This document shows, piece after piece, positions 17,454-27,442 of a stretch of 64,000 bases of DNA (the stretch's first letter is position 1; each line of letters opens with the position of its first letter). The notes beneath the pieces were generated by a model that worked only from the letters and a program-made list of their open reading frames with translations, ran no database searches and was not told where the DNA came from. Location of the stretch: positions 930,001 through 994,000 of the forward strand of contig CAVZPR010000001.1 in the NCBI GenBank assembly GCA_963777285.1, in the 5' to 3' direction. A program made the position numbers and the translations under genes. The DNA comes from JAFARE01 sp963777285. GTDB lineage: Bacteria; Chloroflexota; Dormibacteria; Aeolococcales; Aeolococcaceae.

Positions 17454-18387
17454 CCCCGAGCTTGCCGGCCTTGTAGTCGGAGAGGGCCTGCGCGATCTCG
17501 GCGTGCGTGTTCATGACGAACGGTCCGTACCACGCCACCGGCTCGCGAATCGGACGTCCGCCGAGCAGCAGCACGTCGAGGAACGGTGAGCGGCTCTCCT
17601 GGCTGCCGTCCGCGGCGATGGTCATCGTGTCGCCCTCACCGAACACCACCAGCTGGCCGCTCGACACGGGACGAGCCTCGTCACCCGCGGTGCCGCGGCC
17701 GGAGAGCACGTAGGCGAGCGCATTGAAGTCGCGCGGCCAGGGCAGCACCAATCGCGCACCCGGGCTCAGGGTCACATGCGCCAGCGATATCGGCGTGTGC
17801 GTGATGCCCGGTCCCTGGTGACCGGCGACGTCGCCCGCGATGACGCGCAGCAGCGTGCCCGCGTCGTACGAGGTCAGCAGCGCCACCGCGCCGGCGCGGA
17901 TGTCCTGATATCGCGGCTGCTCCCACTTCTGCGCCGCGGGCAGGTTCACCCACAGCTGGAACCCGTGGAACAGACCGCCACTCGCGATCAGCGCGTCCGG
18001 TGGACGCTCGATGTGCAGGATGCCGCGGCCCGCGGTCATCCACTGCGTGTCACCGTTGGTGATGAGCCCGCCGCCGCCGTTCGAGTCCTGGTGCTGGAAG
18101 GTGCCGTCGATCATGTACGTCACCGTCTCGAAGCCGCGGTGCGGATGCCACGGCGTGCCCTTCGGCTCTCCCGGCGCGTACTCGACCTCGCCCATCTGAT
18201 CCATGTGCACGAAGGGATCGATGTGGCGCGGGTCGGCGCCGGCGAACGCGCGGCGCACGGGGAAGCCCTCTCCCTCGACGCCGTGCGGCGCGGTGGTGAT
18301 GCTGATGACGGGACGCGGCGTGGCGCCGTCGTCCGGCAGCGGGATGTGCGGCAGCGTGGTGATGTCGTCGACCGTGACCGCGGGCAT
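17425..18387 (-). CDS. Pirin family protein
   Basis: 320 aa from ATG 18387. A bicupin of the pirin family, about as long as bacterial members. Family marks: RRAFAGADPRHIDPFVHMDQ, PGEPKGTPWHPHRGFETVTY (the metal-binding His pair), GTFQHQDSNGGGGLITNGD, QWMTAGRGILHIERP, GGLFHGFQLWVNLPAAQKWE. The second cupin is less conserved (LPWPRDFNALAYVLSGRGT). Pirins bind one Fe or similar metal; some act as quercetin 2,3-dioxygenases, others as redox-sensing co-regulators. It is 11 nt downstream of the VOC gene, so it is the second gene of that transcript. Confidence 0.9.
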   Translation of the reverse strand: MPAVTVDDITTLPHIPLPDDGATPRPVISITTAPHGVEGEGFPVRRAFAGADPRHIDPFVHMDQMGEVEYAPGEPKGTPWHPHRGFETVTYMIDGTFQHQDSNGGGGLITNGDTQWMTAGRGILHIERPPDALIASGGLFHGFQLWVNLPAAQKWEQPRYQDIRAGAVALLTSYDAGTLLRVIAGDVAGHQGPGITHTPISLAHVTLSPGARLVLPWPRDFNALAYVLSGRGTAGDEARPVSSGQLVVFGEGDTMTIAADGSQESRSPFLDVLLLGGRPIREPVAWYGPFVMNTHAEIAQALSDYKAGKLGVIPADHIGN

Positions 18388-18398
18388 GCTTGTGTCCC

Positions 18399-18857
18399 TT
18401 ACAGCGCCAGCGCCTTCACCGGCGCCATGACGTTCTCCAGATTCCAGTCCACGCCGGGCACGTCGACGTACAGCTCGATCTCGTTGCCGTCGGGGTCCTC
18501 GATGTAGAGGCTGTGGCTCACGGTGTGGTCGCTCATGCCGACGACGGTGACGCCCGCCTCGCGCACGCGCGCCACCGCGGCGCGAAGCTCCTCGTCGCTG
18601 TCGCCGATCTTGAGCCCGAAGTGATACATGCCGATGTGGCGACCGCGCGGCTGCGGCTGCGCATCCTCCCCCACCTCGATCAGCAGCAGCTCGTGGTGCG
18701 TGCGCCCGCTGCTGAAAAGCGCAACGGGCAGGCGGCCCAGCGGCCCGTCGCCGGCCGAGCGCAGCTGACTCCAGCCGAGCACGTCGCGATAGAACGCCGC
18801 CGACCTCTCGACGTTGCGCACGTACAGGACGAGGTGTCCCAGCTCCTTGACTTCCAT
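18399..18857 (-). CDS. VOC family (glyoxalase/extradiol dioxygenase-like) protein
   Basis: 152 aa from ATG 18857 (MEVKELGHLVLYVRNVERSA). It shows the two beta-alpha-beta-beta-beta modules of the vicinal-oxygen-chelate fold: first module LGHLVLYVRN with AAFYRDVLGW and HHELLLIEV, second module HFGLKIGDSDEELRAAV with HSLYIEDPDGNEIELYVD. Metal ligands His8, His~55-56, His~79 and Glu in the IELY strand are present, so it should bind a divalent metal. The C-terminal VPGVDWNLENVMAPVKAL is like catechol-2,3-dioxygenase-related members. First gene of the VOC-pirin pair, divergent from the MFS exporter with 99 bp between starts. Confidence 0.85.
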   Translation of the reverse strand: MEVKELGHLVLYVRNVERSAAFYRDVLGWSQLRSAGDGPLGRLPVALFSSGRTHHELLLIEVGEDAQPQPRGRHIGMYHFGLKIGDSDEELRAAVARVREAGVTVVGMSDHTVSHSLYIEDPDGNEIELYVDVPGVDWNLENVMAPVKALAL

Positions 18858-18956
18858 CGGCGTCTCGAACTCCGTGAGCGGCTTGCGTTGGGGCGAGCAT
18901 ACCCAGACGAGGCGCGATCCAAGCCCGGCGACGCCGCTCGACACCGCTGCGCCACC

Positions 18957-20384
18957 ATGAAGGCGGTGATCCGCGGACGTCTCAGCGCGCAGCAGGTGGT
19001 GGGCGCCGTCTACGTGTGCGCCATGTTCATGAGCATCCTGGACGCAACCATCGTCAACGTCGCGCTGCCTGCGCTGGCGCGCGACTTCCGGGTGAGCGCG
19101 CCCGCGACGGACGGCGTCGTGGTCGGCTACCTGGTCAGCCTCGCCGTGTGGATCCCGGCGTCGGGATGGATCGGCGACCGGCTCGGCACCAAGCGCACCT
19201 TCCTCCTGGCGCTGTCGGTGTTCACCGCCGCGTCGGTCGCCTGCGGGCTCTCCCAGTCGGTGCTGCAGCTGGTGCTCTCGCGCGTGGCCCAGGGCGTGGG
19301 CGGCGGCATGCTCACGCCGGTGGGCATGGCCATGCTGTTCCGCGCCTTTCCTCCGGCGCAGCGCGCCCGCGCGGCGCGGATCCTGGTGATCCCCACGGTG
19401 ATGGCCCCCGCGCTCGGCCCGGTCGTCGGCGGGGCGCTGGTGGACCATCTCTCCTGGCGCTGGGTCTTCTTCGTCAACGTGCCGATCGGGGTCGCCGCCT
19501 TCGTGTTCGGGCTGCTCGCCCTCGCCGAGCACCGCGAGCGGGCGCGCGAGCCGTTCGACCTGCCCGGCTTCCTGCTCGCCGCCGCCGGCTTCGGCCTCCT
19601 GCTGTTCGCCCTCAGCGAGGCCGCCTCCAGCGGCTGGACGTCACCGCTCATCGTGGCCACCGGCGCGGCGGGGCTGATCCTCACCTGCGCTCTGGTCTAC
19701 GTCGAGCTGCACCGCGCCGCGCCGATGACCGACTTCCGCATCCTGCGCAACCGCCTCTTCGGAGTGGTGAACCTGGCTTCGCTCTTCGGCGCCGCGGGAT
19801 TCATCGGCCTGCTCTTCATCTCGGCCATCTACCTGCAGGCCTCGCGCGGGCTCTCGGCGTTCGCCGCCGGGTCCAGCATCGCGCCGGAGGCCCTCGGCGT
19901 CCTCGCCGCCTCCCAGCTCGCGGGCCGCGTCTACCCCCGCGTCGGTCCGCGCCGTCTCATGGCCGGCGGGATGTCCCTGGTCGCGGCGATGACCGTGGTC
20001 CTGGCCTTAGTCATGACCGGCGACCTGTGGGTCTTCCGGGTGGTCATGTTCTTCGTGGGCGCGGGCTGGTCGTTCGTGGTCATCCCGATGAACGCCGGCG
20101 CCTTCGCGCAGATCTCGCCGCGCGACACGGGACGCGCGTCGGCGCTGTACAACGCCCAGCGCCAGCTGGCGGCCGCGCTCGGCGTGGCCGCGCTGGCGAC
20201 GATCGTCGGCTCCCAGCTCTCGGCCGCCGCCATCGCCGGCGACGTCAGCATCTTCCGGGAGGCGTTCTTCGCGGCCGCGGGATTCGCCGCCGCCGGCGCC
20301 CTCGCCGCGCTGGGGATTCGAGATCGCGACGCCGAGGCGACGATGCGCCGCGCCGGCCGGGCCACGCCGGTGCCCGCCGCGTAG
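18957..20384 (+). CDS. DHA2-family MFS drug/metabolite exporter (EmrB/QacA type)
   Basis: 475 aa from ATG 18957, about 14 helices, the DHA2 pattern. Visible motifs: LDATIVNVALPALARDF in helix 1 (motif D1), SGWIGDRLGTKRTFLLAL (motif A), LSRVAQGVGGGMLTPVGMAM (motif B), PTVMAPALGPVVGGALVDHL (motif C of antiporters) and SWRWVFFVNVPIGV. It should export hydrophobic compounds by proton antiport at the cytoplasmic membrane. The shared 99-bp divergent spacer with the VOC-pirin pair suggests co-regulation, for instance in response to aromatic or electrophilic compounds; the compound is unknown. Confidence 0.9.
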   Translation: MKAVIRGRLSAQQVVGAVYVCAMFMSILDATIVNVALPALARDFRVSAPATDGVVVGYLVSLAVWIPASGWIGDRLGTKRTFLLALSVFTAASVACGLSQSVLQLVLSRVAQGVGGGMLTPVGMAMLFRAFPPAQRARAARILVIPTVMAPALGPVVGGALVDHLSWRWVFFVNVPIGVAAFVFGLLALAEHRERAREPFDLPGFLLAAAGFGLLLFALSEAASSGWTSPLIVATGAAGLILTCALVYVELHRAAPMTDFRILRNRLFGVVNLASLFGAAGFIGLLFISAIYLQASRGLSAFAAGSSIAPEALGVLAASQLAGRVYPRVGPRRLMAGGMSLVAAMTVVLALVMTGDLWVFRVVMFFVGAGWSFVVIPMNAGAFAQISPRDTGRASALYNAQRQLAAALGVAALATIVGSQLSAAAIAGDVSIFREAFFAAAGFAAAGALAALGIRDRDAEATMRRAGRATPVPAA

Positions 20385-20411
20385 GGCGGCGGTCAGCTCA
20401 GGCGGTGCTGC

Positions 20412-20813
20412 TCAGTGCGAGCAGGCGCGCGCTTCGCCCGACCCGTCGGAGGTCTGGAAGCTGTGCCCGCAGCCACAGGTCCGCACCGCGTTCGGGTTGT
20501 GGATCGTGAACCCGCCGCCCATCATCTGGTCGACGTAGTCGATCTCCGCACCCTCGAGGTACTGCGCCGAGTACGAATCGATGTAGACCCTGAGGTTGTC
20601 GGCCGCTTCGATGACGTGGTCGTCCTCGCGGGGCGGGTTCTCGTCCAGGCCCATGCCGTAGGAGAAGCCGGAGCAGCCCCCGGACTGGATGAACACGCGG
20701 AGCCCCAGCTGCTGCTGCGGCTCGCCCTGGCCCGCGATGAGCCCCTTCAGCTGGTCGAGCGCGGTGGCGGAGACGGTGATCAGGGAGGCGCTCTCGGGCG
20801 CTGTCATTGCCAT
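20412..20813 (-). CDS. A-type iron-sulfur cluster carrier (IscA/ErpA family)
   Basis: 133 aa from ATG 20813 (MAMTAPESASLITVSATALD); a second ATG six bases on is also possible. The HesB/IscA fold and its three cluster-binding cysteines are intact: FIQSGGCSGFSYGMGLDE carries the first, and RTCGCGHSFQ near the C terminus the other two. GGGFTIHNPNA is the conserved segment before the CxC. It takes up [2Fe-2S] or [4Fe-4S] clusters from the assembly scaffold and passes them to apo-proteins in the cytosol. It converges on the MFS gene with a 27-nt gap. Confidence 0.93.
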   Translation of the reverse strand: MAMTAPESASLITVSATALDQLKGLIAGQGEPQQQLGLRVFIQSGGCSGFSYGMGLDENPPREDDHVIEAADNLRVYIDSYSAQYLEGAEIDYVDQMMGGGFTIHNPNAVRTCGCGHSFQTSDGSGEARACSH

Positions 20814-20851
20814 GTGCCGACCATCATACGACAGGCTCCTGTGGCGCAAAC

Positions 20852-21220
20852 CTAGCGGCCGATCGTGAGGACGTTGGCCACCACGATCGCGGCGGTGAAC
20901 GCCGTCGCCGCCACGCCGGCCCAGGCGGCCAGCCTGCGGGGCAGCAGCCGCATCCCGATGAGCACCACAGCCACCACCGCCGCCCGCGAAACCCAGAGGC
21001 TCCCGGCCCCGCCATCCCGGTACACGGCGCCGACGAACGGGTTCTCCTCCCGCTCTCCGTGCGACAGCGCGTAGGCGGTGGTGACGCAGTCCAGGCTGCT
21101 GAAGGCCATGAAGGTCAGCGCGGCGAGCCGCACCGTCCAGGCGGTGTACCCCTCGTCGAGACGCGCCTGCAGCGCCGCTGCGTACGAGCGCACGCGCACG
21201 GCTGGTGCGCCAATCCTCAC
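20852..21220 (-). CDS. Three-helix membrane protein (DUF5658-like)
   Basis: 122 aa from GTG 21220; the open frame extends upstream but only as Arg-rich shadow. Three hydrophobic helices: VRLAALTFMAFSSLDCVTTA, SLWVSRAAVVAVVLIGMRLL and AGVAATAFTAAIVVANVL. The motif LDCVTTAYALSHGEREENPF, a charged segment with an Asn-Pro after helix 1, is typical of DUF5658 proteins. No biochemical role is known for that family. It lies 38 nt upstream of the Fe-S carrier gene on the same strand and 47 nt downstream of the larger membrane protein. Confidence 0.7.
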   Translation of the reverse strand: MRIGAPAVRVRSYAAALQARLDEGYTAWTVRLAALTFMAFSSLDCVTTAYALSHGEREENPFVGAVYRDGGAGSLWVSRAAVVAVVLIGMRLLPRRLAAWAGVAATAFTAAIVVANVLTIGR

Positions 21221-21267
21221 GGCTGCAGCATCCGGCAGCCGGAGCGGCCGCCGGTGGCCTTCATGTC

Positions 21268-22668
21268 TCAGCGCGGCGACAGGCCGGTGGCGAGCCGGCG
21301 GCGGCGACGCGCGCGGGTCCAGCGCCAGAGCATGAGCGCGGCGAACAGCACCGCCAGCACGATGGCCAGCGCATAGGTCCGCACCGAGCCGGCGGCGTCC
21401 TCGGCGCTGTCGAGCACCACGTGCACCAGGAAGAAGAGCGCCACCACGTGCACCAGCCAGGCGCCCAGCGAATGTCGCGCGTGCACCGACGCGCCGTCGA
21501 ACCAGCGCAGCGGCAGCGTGCCCATCACCACGGACGTGACGCCGCCGACGAAGCCGGTCGACATCAGCGTGCTGAGCACCACGAGCGGTCCCGAGCCGCC
21601 CGCCGCGGCCGCCTTCACCGGCGTCCACAGCAGCCACACGATGACGCTGCCGGCCAGCAAGCCCCCGTGGCTCAGCCAGTGTGACAGGCGCTCGTGGCGG
21701 TCGGCGACCGTGGCGTCGCTCAGGCGGTGGCTGAGCATGACGCCGACCAGCAGACCGGGCTGGGCCACGGCGGCGCGCGACGCCAGCGCCAGTCCCACCG
21801 CAAGGAGCGCGCCGAGGGGGTGCAGGCGCAGGAAGCCGTGACGGCCGGCGATGCCGTGGACCGCGGCGCGAATCCCCGCGATGACCAGGGCGATGGCCAG
21901 CACCGCCAGGGCGACGCCGCTGAGCGACTGCAGGGAGACCGCGCTTAGCCCCACGTCGCCGTCGAGGAACCAGGCGGCCCCGGCCACGACGATCATCGCG
22001 CCGGCGATCACCGGCAGCGGGGTGTGGCGTGCGTGGCCGGCGCCGGGCTCACCGGAGGTCCGCGCGGCCAGGTGCGCCGGCACGGCGACCAGGAGCAGGA
22101 ACAGCAGCGCCAGCCCGATGCTGCGCAGCACGTCGGCCTGCGCCCAGGGGACCTCGTCGGCGGCGCGCAGGGTCGCCGGAATCACCGGCTGCGACCCCAG
22201 GTCCAGGGACTGGTAGGTCACGGGCGCCGGGGCGAAGGAGCAGGTCACCGCCACGCGCAGCACCTGGGTCGAGCGCCCCGCCGCGTCGACCACGTAGAGG
22301 AAGTACGGGCCGGTCACCGCCGGGGTGCTGGGCGGCAGGCGCCCGCGGCAGGCGACCCCGGGCGACCACACCAGCGGGTTGGACGCCTGCCCGAAGGCGG
22401 GGCTGCTGAAGCTGTCGCAGGTGTACGCAGCGGTGGAGCAGCCCGCGGCCGGAGCGAATTCCACGGTGAGTGGGAACGCCGGGTCGCCGGACCAGCCGAC
22501 GGTCACGCTGCCGACCGGGCCACCCTGGGCGAAGCGCGTCGGGTACGTCGCCTGGGTGATGCGGAAGGGCTCGCTGGGGGCGCACGAGGAGAGCGCCAGC
22601 GCGGCGCCCACCGCCGCCACCGCCGGCGCCAGCCTGACGGCGCGCCGCAGCCGCGGTCCCAGCGACAC
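21268..22668 (-). CDS. Polytopic membrane protein with N-terminal extracellular beta domain
   Basis: 466 aa from GTG 22668, two bases after the stop of the ThyX-like gene. The N terminus is a signal with lipobox-like ALALSSCAPSE, then an outward ~150-residue domain with four cysteines (CSTAAYTC, GVACRGRLPP, VTCSFAP). Eight or nine transmembrane helices follow from about residue 185 (VLRSIGLALLFLLLVAVPAH) to the C terminus, with conserved-looking His residues in HRLSDATVADRHERLSHWLS and SVHARHSLGAWLVHVVALFF. I do not recognise the family. The His-rich helices could bind heme or metal, which is inference. Probably co-transcribed with the ThyX-like gene. Confidence 0.7.
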   Translation of the reverse strand: MSLGPRLRRAVRLAPAVAAVGAALALSSCAPSEPFRITQATYPTRFAQGGPVGSVTVGWSGDPAFPLTVEFAPAAGCSTAAYTCDSFSSPAFGQASNPLVWSPGVACRGRLPPSTPAVTGPYFLYVVDAAGRSTQVLRVAVTCSFAPAPVTYQSLDLGSQPVIPATLRAADEVPWAQADVLRSIGLALLFLLLVAVPAHLAARTSGEPGAGHARHTPLPVIAGAMIVVAGAAWFLDGDVGLSAVSLQSLSGVALAVLAIALVIAGIRAAVHGIAGRHGFLRLHPLGALLAVGLALASRAAVAQPGLLVGVMLSHRLSDATVADRHERLSHWLSHGGLLAGSVIVWLLWTPVKAAAAGGSGPLVVLSTLMSTGFVGGVTSVVMGTLPLRWFDGASVHARHSLGAWLVHVVALFFLVHVVLDSAEDAAGSVRTYALAIVLAVLFAALMLWRWTRARRRRRLATGLSPR

Positions 22669-22670
22669 CC

Positions 22671-24254
<1,584 letters not shown>

Positions 24255-24310
24255 CGACCGACACTCTAGGCAACGAGCGCCGCCGCCGTGCACCCGTACA
24301 ATCTCGCCCG

Positions 24311-25627
24311 ATGGCGACGGCCGCCGAGCTGCCCCTGCAACCGCGGTTCCTCGCCGATGTGTACGAGGCCGCCAGCGAGTGCAACAAGTGCTCGCTGTGC
24401 CAGGCGACGTGCCCCGCCTACATCACCAACCCCGTCGAGTGGGAGACGGCGCGAGGGCGGGTGTCGCTGATCAGGGACGCCATCGAGGGACGGCTCGAGC
24501 TGCGCGACATCGCCGACGGTCCGCTGTCGACGTGCCTCACCTGCGACAACTGCGTCGCCGCGTGCGCGCCGCGCGTGCCCACCGGGCACATCGTCAGCCG
24601 CGCGCGGCAGGAGCTGCACGCGCAGGAAGGTCATCCGTGGGGGCAGACATTCGCGCTGCGCTCGGTGCTGCCGAAGCCGGGCATGCTGCGCTTCGTGCAC
24701 GGCCTGGCGCGCTTCACGCAGCGCACCGGGCTGTACGCGATCGCCGAGCGGGCAGGGTTCTTCAGCTGGATGGGGTCACTGGGCACGCTGGCGACGACCG
24801 TCGGGCCGCTGGACGCGCGCACCGCGTACCGGCGCGCCCGCGACCTGCCACCGGTGGCGCTGCCGCTGCGCGGCCGCGTGGCCGTGCTGGTGTGCTGCTA
24901 CGAGAACCTGGCGGCGCCTCGCGCCACCGAGGCGACGATGCGCGTGCTGCTCGCCAACGGCTACGAGGTGGCGGTGCCGACGCTCGGCTGCAGCGGCCTG
25001 CCGGCGCGCACGCTCGGTGACCGCGACGCGATGCTGGACATGGCCGTGCGCAACGCGGGTGCGCTGCAGCAGCTCGAGGTCGACGCGTACGTCGGCGATG
25101 TCGCGTCGTGCGTCGGTCACTACCAGGAGTACGGCGACATCGCCGGCGGTGACCGCCTCGTGGGTCAGACGGCGCGCGACATCGCGCAGCGCACCGCGCT
25201 CAGCAGCGACTTCCTCGACCGCAACGGTCTGCGCGCCGAGCTGGGACCGCTGCGCTGGAACGTGGTCATCGACGAGCCCTGCTCGCTGCCCGTGGACGGG
25301 CCCCGGCGCGGCGCCATGCGCCGCGTCATCTCCCAGGTGCCGCGGCTGCGCGTGCTCGAGCTGCACGAGGCGGCGATGTGCTGCGGTGGCGCGGGCACCT
25401 ACTTCGCGCGCATGCCGGAGCGCAGCGAGGCGATCCTGCAGCGCAAGTTCGAGAACATCCGCGCTTCCGGAGCCGGTGTCGTGGTCACGGAGAACGTCTC
25501 CTGTCTGGTGCAGCTGCGCGCCGGCGCGGCGCGGTACGCGCCGGAGGTGCGCGTGCTGCACGTGATGGAGCTGCTCAACGAGTCCATCGAGACGGCGCAA
25601 CGCCGCCGCGCGGTCCTGCCCGAGTAG
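24311..25627 (+). CDS. glcF: GlcF-like iron-sulfur oxidoreductase subunit (two [4Fe-4S] plus two CCG domains)
   Basis: 438 aa. The N terminus carries two ferredoxin-type cluster motifs: CNKCSLCQATCPAYITNP and STCLTCDNCVAACAPRVPTG. The C-terminal half has two CCG (heterodisulfide reductase-like) domains: VLVCCYENLAAPRATEATMR with LGCSGLPARTLG, and HEAAMCCGGAGTYFARMPER with TENVSCLVQL. This arrangement is that of glycolate oxidase subunit GlcF and related lactate or heterodisulfide oxidoreductase subunits, which pass electrons from a flavoprotein to the quinone pool. No glcD/glcE flavoprotein gene is adjacent in the window, so the substrate is uncertain. Start ATG 24311. Confidence 0.85.
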   Translation: MATAAELPLQPRFLADVYEAASECNKCSLCQATCPAYITNPVEWETARGRVSLIRDAIEGRLELRDIADGPLSTCLTCDNCVAACAPRVPTGHIVSRARQELHAQEGHPWGQTFALRSVLPKPGMLRFVHGLARFTQRTGLYAIAERAGFFSWMGSLGTLATTVGPLDARTAYRRARDLPPVALPLRGRVAVLVCCYENLAAPRATEATMRVLLANGYEVAVPTLGCSGLPARTLGDRDAMLDMAVRNAGALQQLEVDAYVGDVASCVGHYQEYGDIAGGDRLVGQTARDIAQRTALSSDFLDRNGLRAELGPLRWNVVIDEPCSLPVDGPRRGAMRRVISQVPRLRVLELHEAAMCCGGAGTYFARMPERSEAILQRKFENIRASGAGVVVTENVSCLVQLRAGAARYAPEVRVLHVMELLNESIETAQRRRAVLPE

Positions 25628-25663
25628 CCGGGCGCTTCCTCGCGGCGGCGTCAGCCGCAGCTG

Positions 25664-26377
25664 CTACCGGGCGACCAGCGCGTCCTCGGAGTCGAAGACC
25701 TCGGTGATCGGCGGGAGCGGCTCGTTGAAGTCGATCTCCGGCGGGAAGATCTGCTTGCACTGGTCCTTGAACCAGACGTCGTACTCGTCGCGCGACTCGG
25801 CGAAGCGCCGGTTGCCCTCGACCGGGTCGTCGCCCTCGATGTAGACGCAGATCACGTCGCCGCCCGGGGTGTGGTTGAGCGTCACCACCTCGCGCGTGAT
25901 GCCGTGCTTGCGCCGCGACGCGGTGTGCTCATCGAGGCGCCTTTCCCACGCCTCCTTGGCGAACTCGCGGCCGCGCTGGGTCGCGCCCGGCATGACCGGC
26001 GCGATGAAGGCGAGCCCGCGCTTGCGCTCCGGCACCGCCGGATCCTCGAAGGCGGCCAGCGTCTCGGCCGGCTCGAGCGCCGGAGGGTTGGCCGCGTCGA
26101 CCCCGTGGACCTCCTTGACCGCGGCGACGAAGTCGCGATCGATGGCGCGGTCCGACTGCGCGCCGCGTCCGATCACCTCGCCGAAGGGATCGTCGGACTC
26201 CGTGTACACGACGAGGAACGTGCCCATCGGCGTGACCTGCTCATAGGCCCGCTCCATGTGGACACCGAGGGCCCGGCGCGACTCGGCGTACTCCGACGGT
26301 CTCGCCTTCAACATCGAGGACACGTCCCGGGCGTCCTTTCCAGGCAGCACCGGAAACGCGTTTGCAGCTTTCTGCAT
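25664..26377 (-). CDS. Duplicated alpha/beta-barrel-like protein, unknown function
   Basis: 237 aa from ATG 26377, chosen because a clean GGAGG (26386-26390) sits eight bases upstream; the alternative GTG at 26386 overlaps that site. The protein is two related halves: EQVTPMGTFLVVYTESDDPF in the first, REVVTLNHTPGGDVICVYIEGDDP in the second. Each is followed by a helix with D-x-x-F or Y-D-x-W (DRDFVAAVKEVHGV, SRDEYDVWFKDQCKQIFP). The pattern is that of a dimeric ferredoxin-like barrel protein made as a tandem fusion. No catalytic residues are evident and no family is claimed. It lies next to the structurally similar ChdC gene, 83 nt downstream of it. Confidence 0.75.
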   Translation of the reverse strand: MQKAANAFPVLPGKDARDVSSMLKARPSEYAESRRALGVHMERAYEQVTPMGTFLVVYTESDDPFGEVIGRGAQSDRAIDRDFVAAVKEVHGVDAANPPALEPAETLAAFEDPAVPERKRGLAFIAPVMPGATQRGREFAKEAWERRLDEHTASRRKHGITREVVTLNHTPGGDVICVYIEGDDPVEGNRRFAESRDEYDVWFKDQCKQIFPPEIDFNEPLPPITEVFDSEDALVAR

Positions 26378-26469
26378 GCCCACCACCTCCGTAAGCGGCT
26401 GACCACTGATCAGCCAGGACTACGGACTGTAGCGCCCACGCGGATCATCCCAGGGCGCGTTCGGCGCGA

Positions 26470-27219
26470 TCAGCCGATCGCAGCCAACGCCTCGTCGATG
26501 TCCATGGCGATGCAGGTGAAGGAGGGCACGTCGCGCACCGTGTGCGTCGACGCCTCACTCTCACGCATCTCCTGCACCAGGTCGAGGAAGTCCGCGATCG
26601 AGTCGCTCTCGAACGCGACCACGAACTCCTGGTCGTCGAGGCCGAAGGAGTACGTCGTGTTGATCTTCACGCCTGGATAGCGGTGGCCCATGGCGATGTG
26701 CTCGCTCATCTGTCGCTGCCGCTCCGCCTTGCTGAGGCGGTACCAGGCGCGCGTCTTCACGAAGGGGTACACGAAGAGATACCGGCGCCCGGTCGGCGAT
26801 ATAACCAGGCGGTTGCTGCGGCCCTCCTGGTTGGGGTGCTCGTGCTTGTCGACGTACATGCTCTTCTTGGTCATGGAGAAGTAGCTGTAGGGGGTCTCCA
26901 GGTGGGCGGCGACGCGCAGCCGGTTCATCCGGGCGGAGAACTCGTGCAGGTCGTCGATGCGCTCGCTGACCAGCCAGAGCATGAAGTCGGCGTCGCCGCG
27001 GGTGCCCACGAGGCTGTAGGCGCGGATCAGGACTCCGTCGCGGCCGCCCACCTCGCGGACCAGGGCGGCGACCTCTTCGCGGTCGGCCGCCCGCTCTGCA
27101 GCGGGGCGCAGCCTCCACTCCGGGCGGAGGCGGTAGAAGGCGAAGCGGATGTGCTGCCGCGCGCTGCGCGCGGGCGCGGTGGCGTCGCGGACCGTGGCGG
27201 GTGCTGTGACGCTGCTCAC
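26470..27219 (-). CDS. chdC: Coproheme decarboxylase ChdC (HemQ, chlorite dismutase family)
   Basis: 249 aa from GTG 27219, the usual size. It oxidatively decarboxylates coproheme to protoheme in the coproporphyrin-dependent heme pathway of monoderm bacteria. Evidence: DADFMLWLVSERIDDLHEFS, YVDKHEHPNQEGRSNRLVIS, YLFVYPFVKTRAWYRLSKAE (with the catalytic Tyr of YPFVKT), then MSEHIAMGHRYPGVKINTTY SFGLDDQEFVVAFE, whose His in MGHRYPGV is the proximal heme ligand region. The chlorite dismutase distal Arg/Gly-Asp-His context is absent, so ChdC is preferred. Other heme genes are not in the window. The 223-bp gap upstream holds no gene I can support. Confidence 0.93.
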   Translation of the reverse strand: MSSVTAPATVRDATAPARSARQHIRFAFYRLRPEWRLRPAAERAADREEVAALVREVGGRDGVLIRAYSLVGTRGDADFMLWLVSERIDDLHEFSARMNRLRVAAHLETPYSYFSMTKKSMYVDKHEHPNQEGRSNRLVISPTGRRYLFVYPFVKTRAWYRLSKAERQRQMSEHIAMGHRYPGVKINTTYSFGLDDQEFVVAFESDSIADFLDLVQEMRESEASTHTVRDVPSFTCIAMDIDEALAAIG

Positions 27220-27442
27220 GCCGACATCGTAGCTAAGGCGCGAGTTCAGCGCACTCCGACCACCCCAGGGCACGCGCGTTGCAGGCGGTCGGTGCTTTTG
27301 CCCCCGGACATACCGACGTGAGCACCCAGCACGATCGCGAGCTCGCCGAATCGGCGCGCTCGTGAGCGGATCCATCGGCTTCGCTTGCGCGTTCGACGCC
27401 GACTTCACGGGGCGGGGTCTCAGGCTCGTCTGAGCCCGCCGT

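Noticed and set aside
26470..27219. True chlorite dismutase (chlorite detoxification)
   Set aside because: The YPFVKT Tyr region and HRYPGV segment match the ChdC/HemQ decarboxylases of monoderm bacteria; no perchlorate genes nearby.
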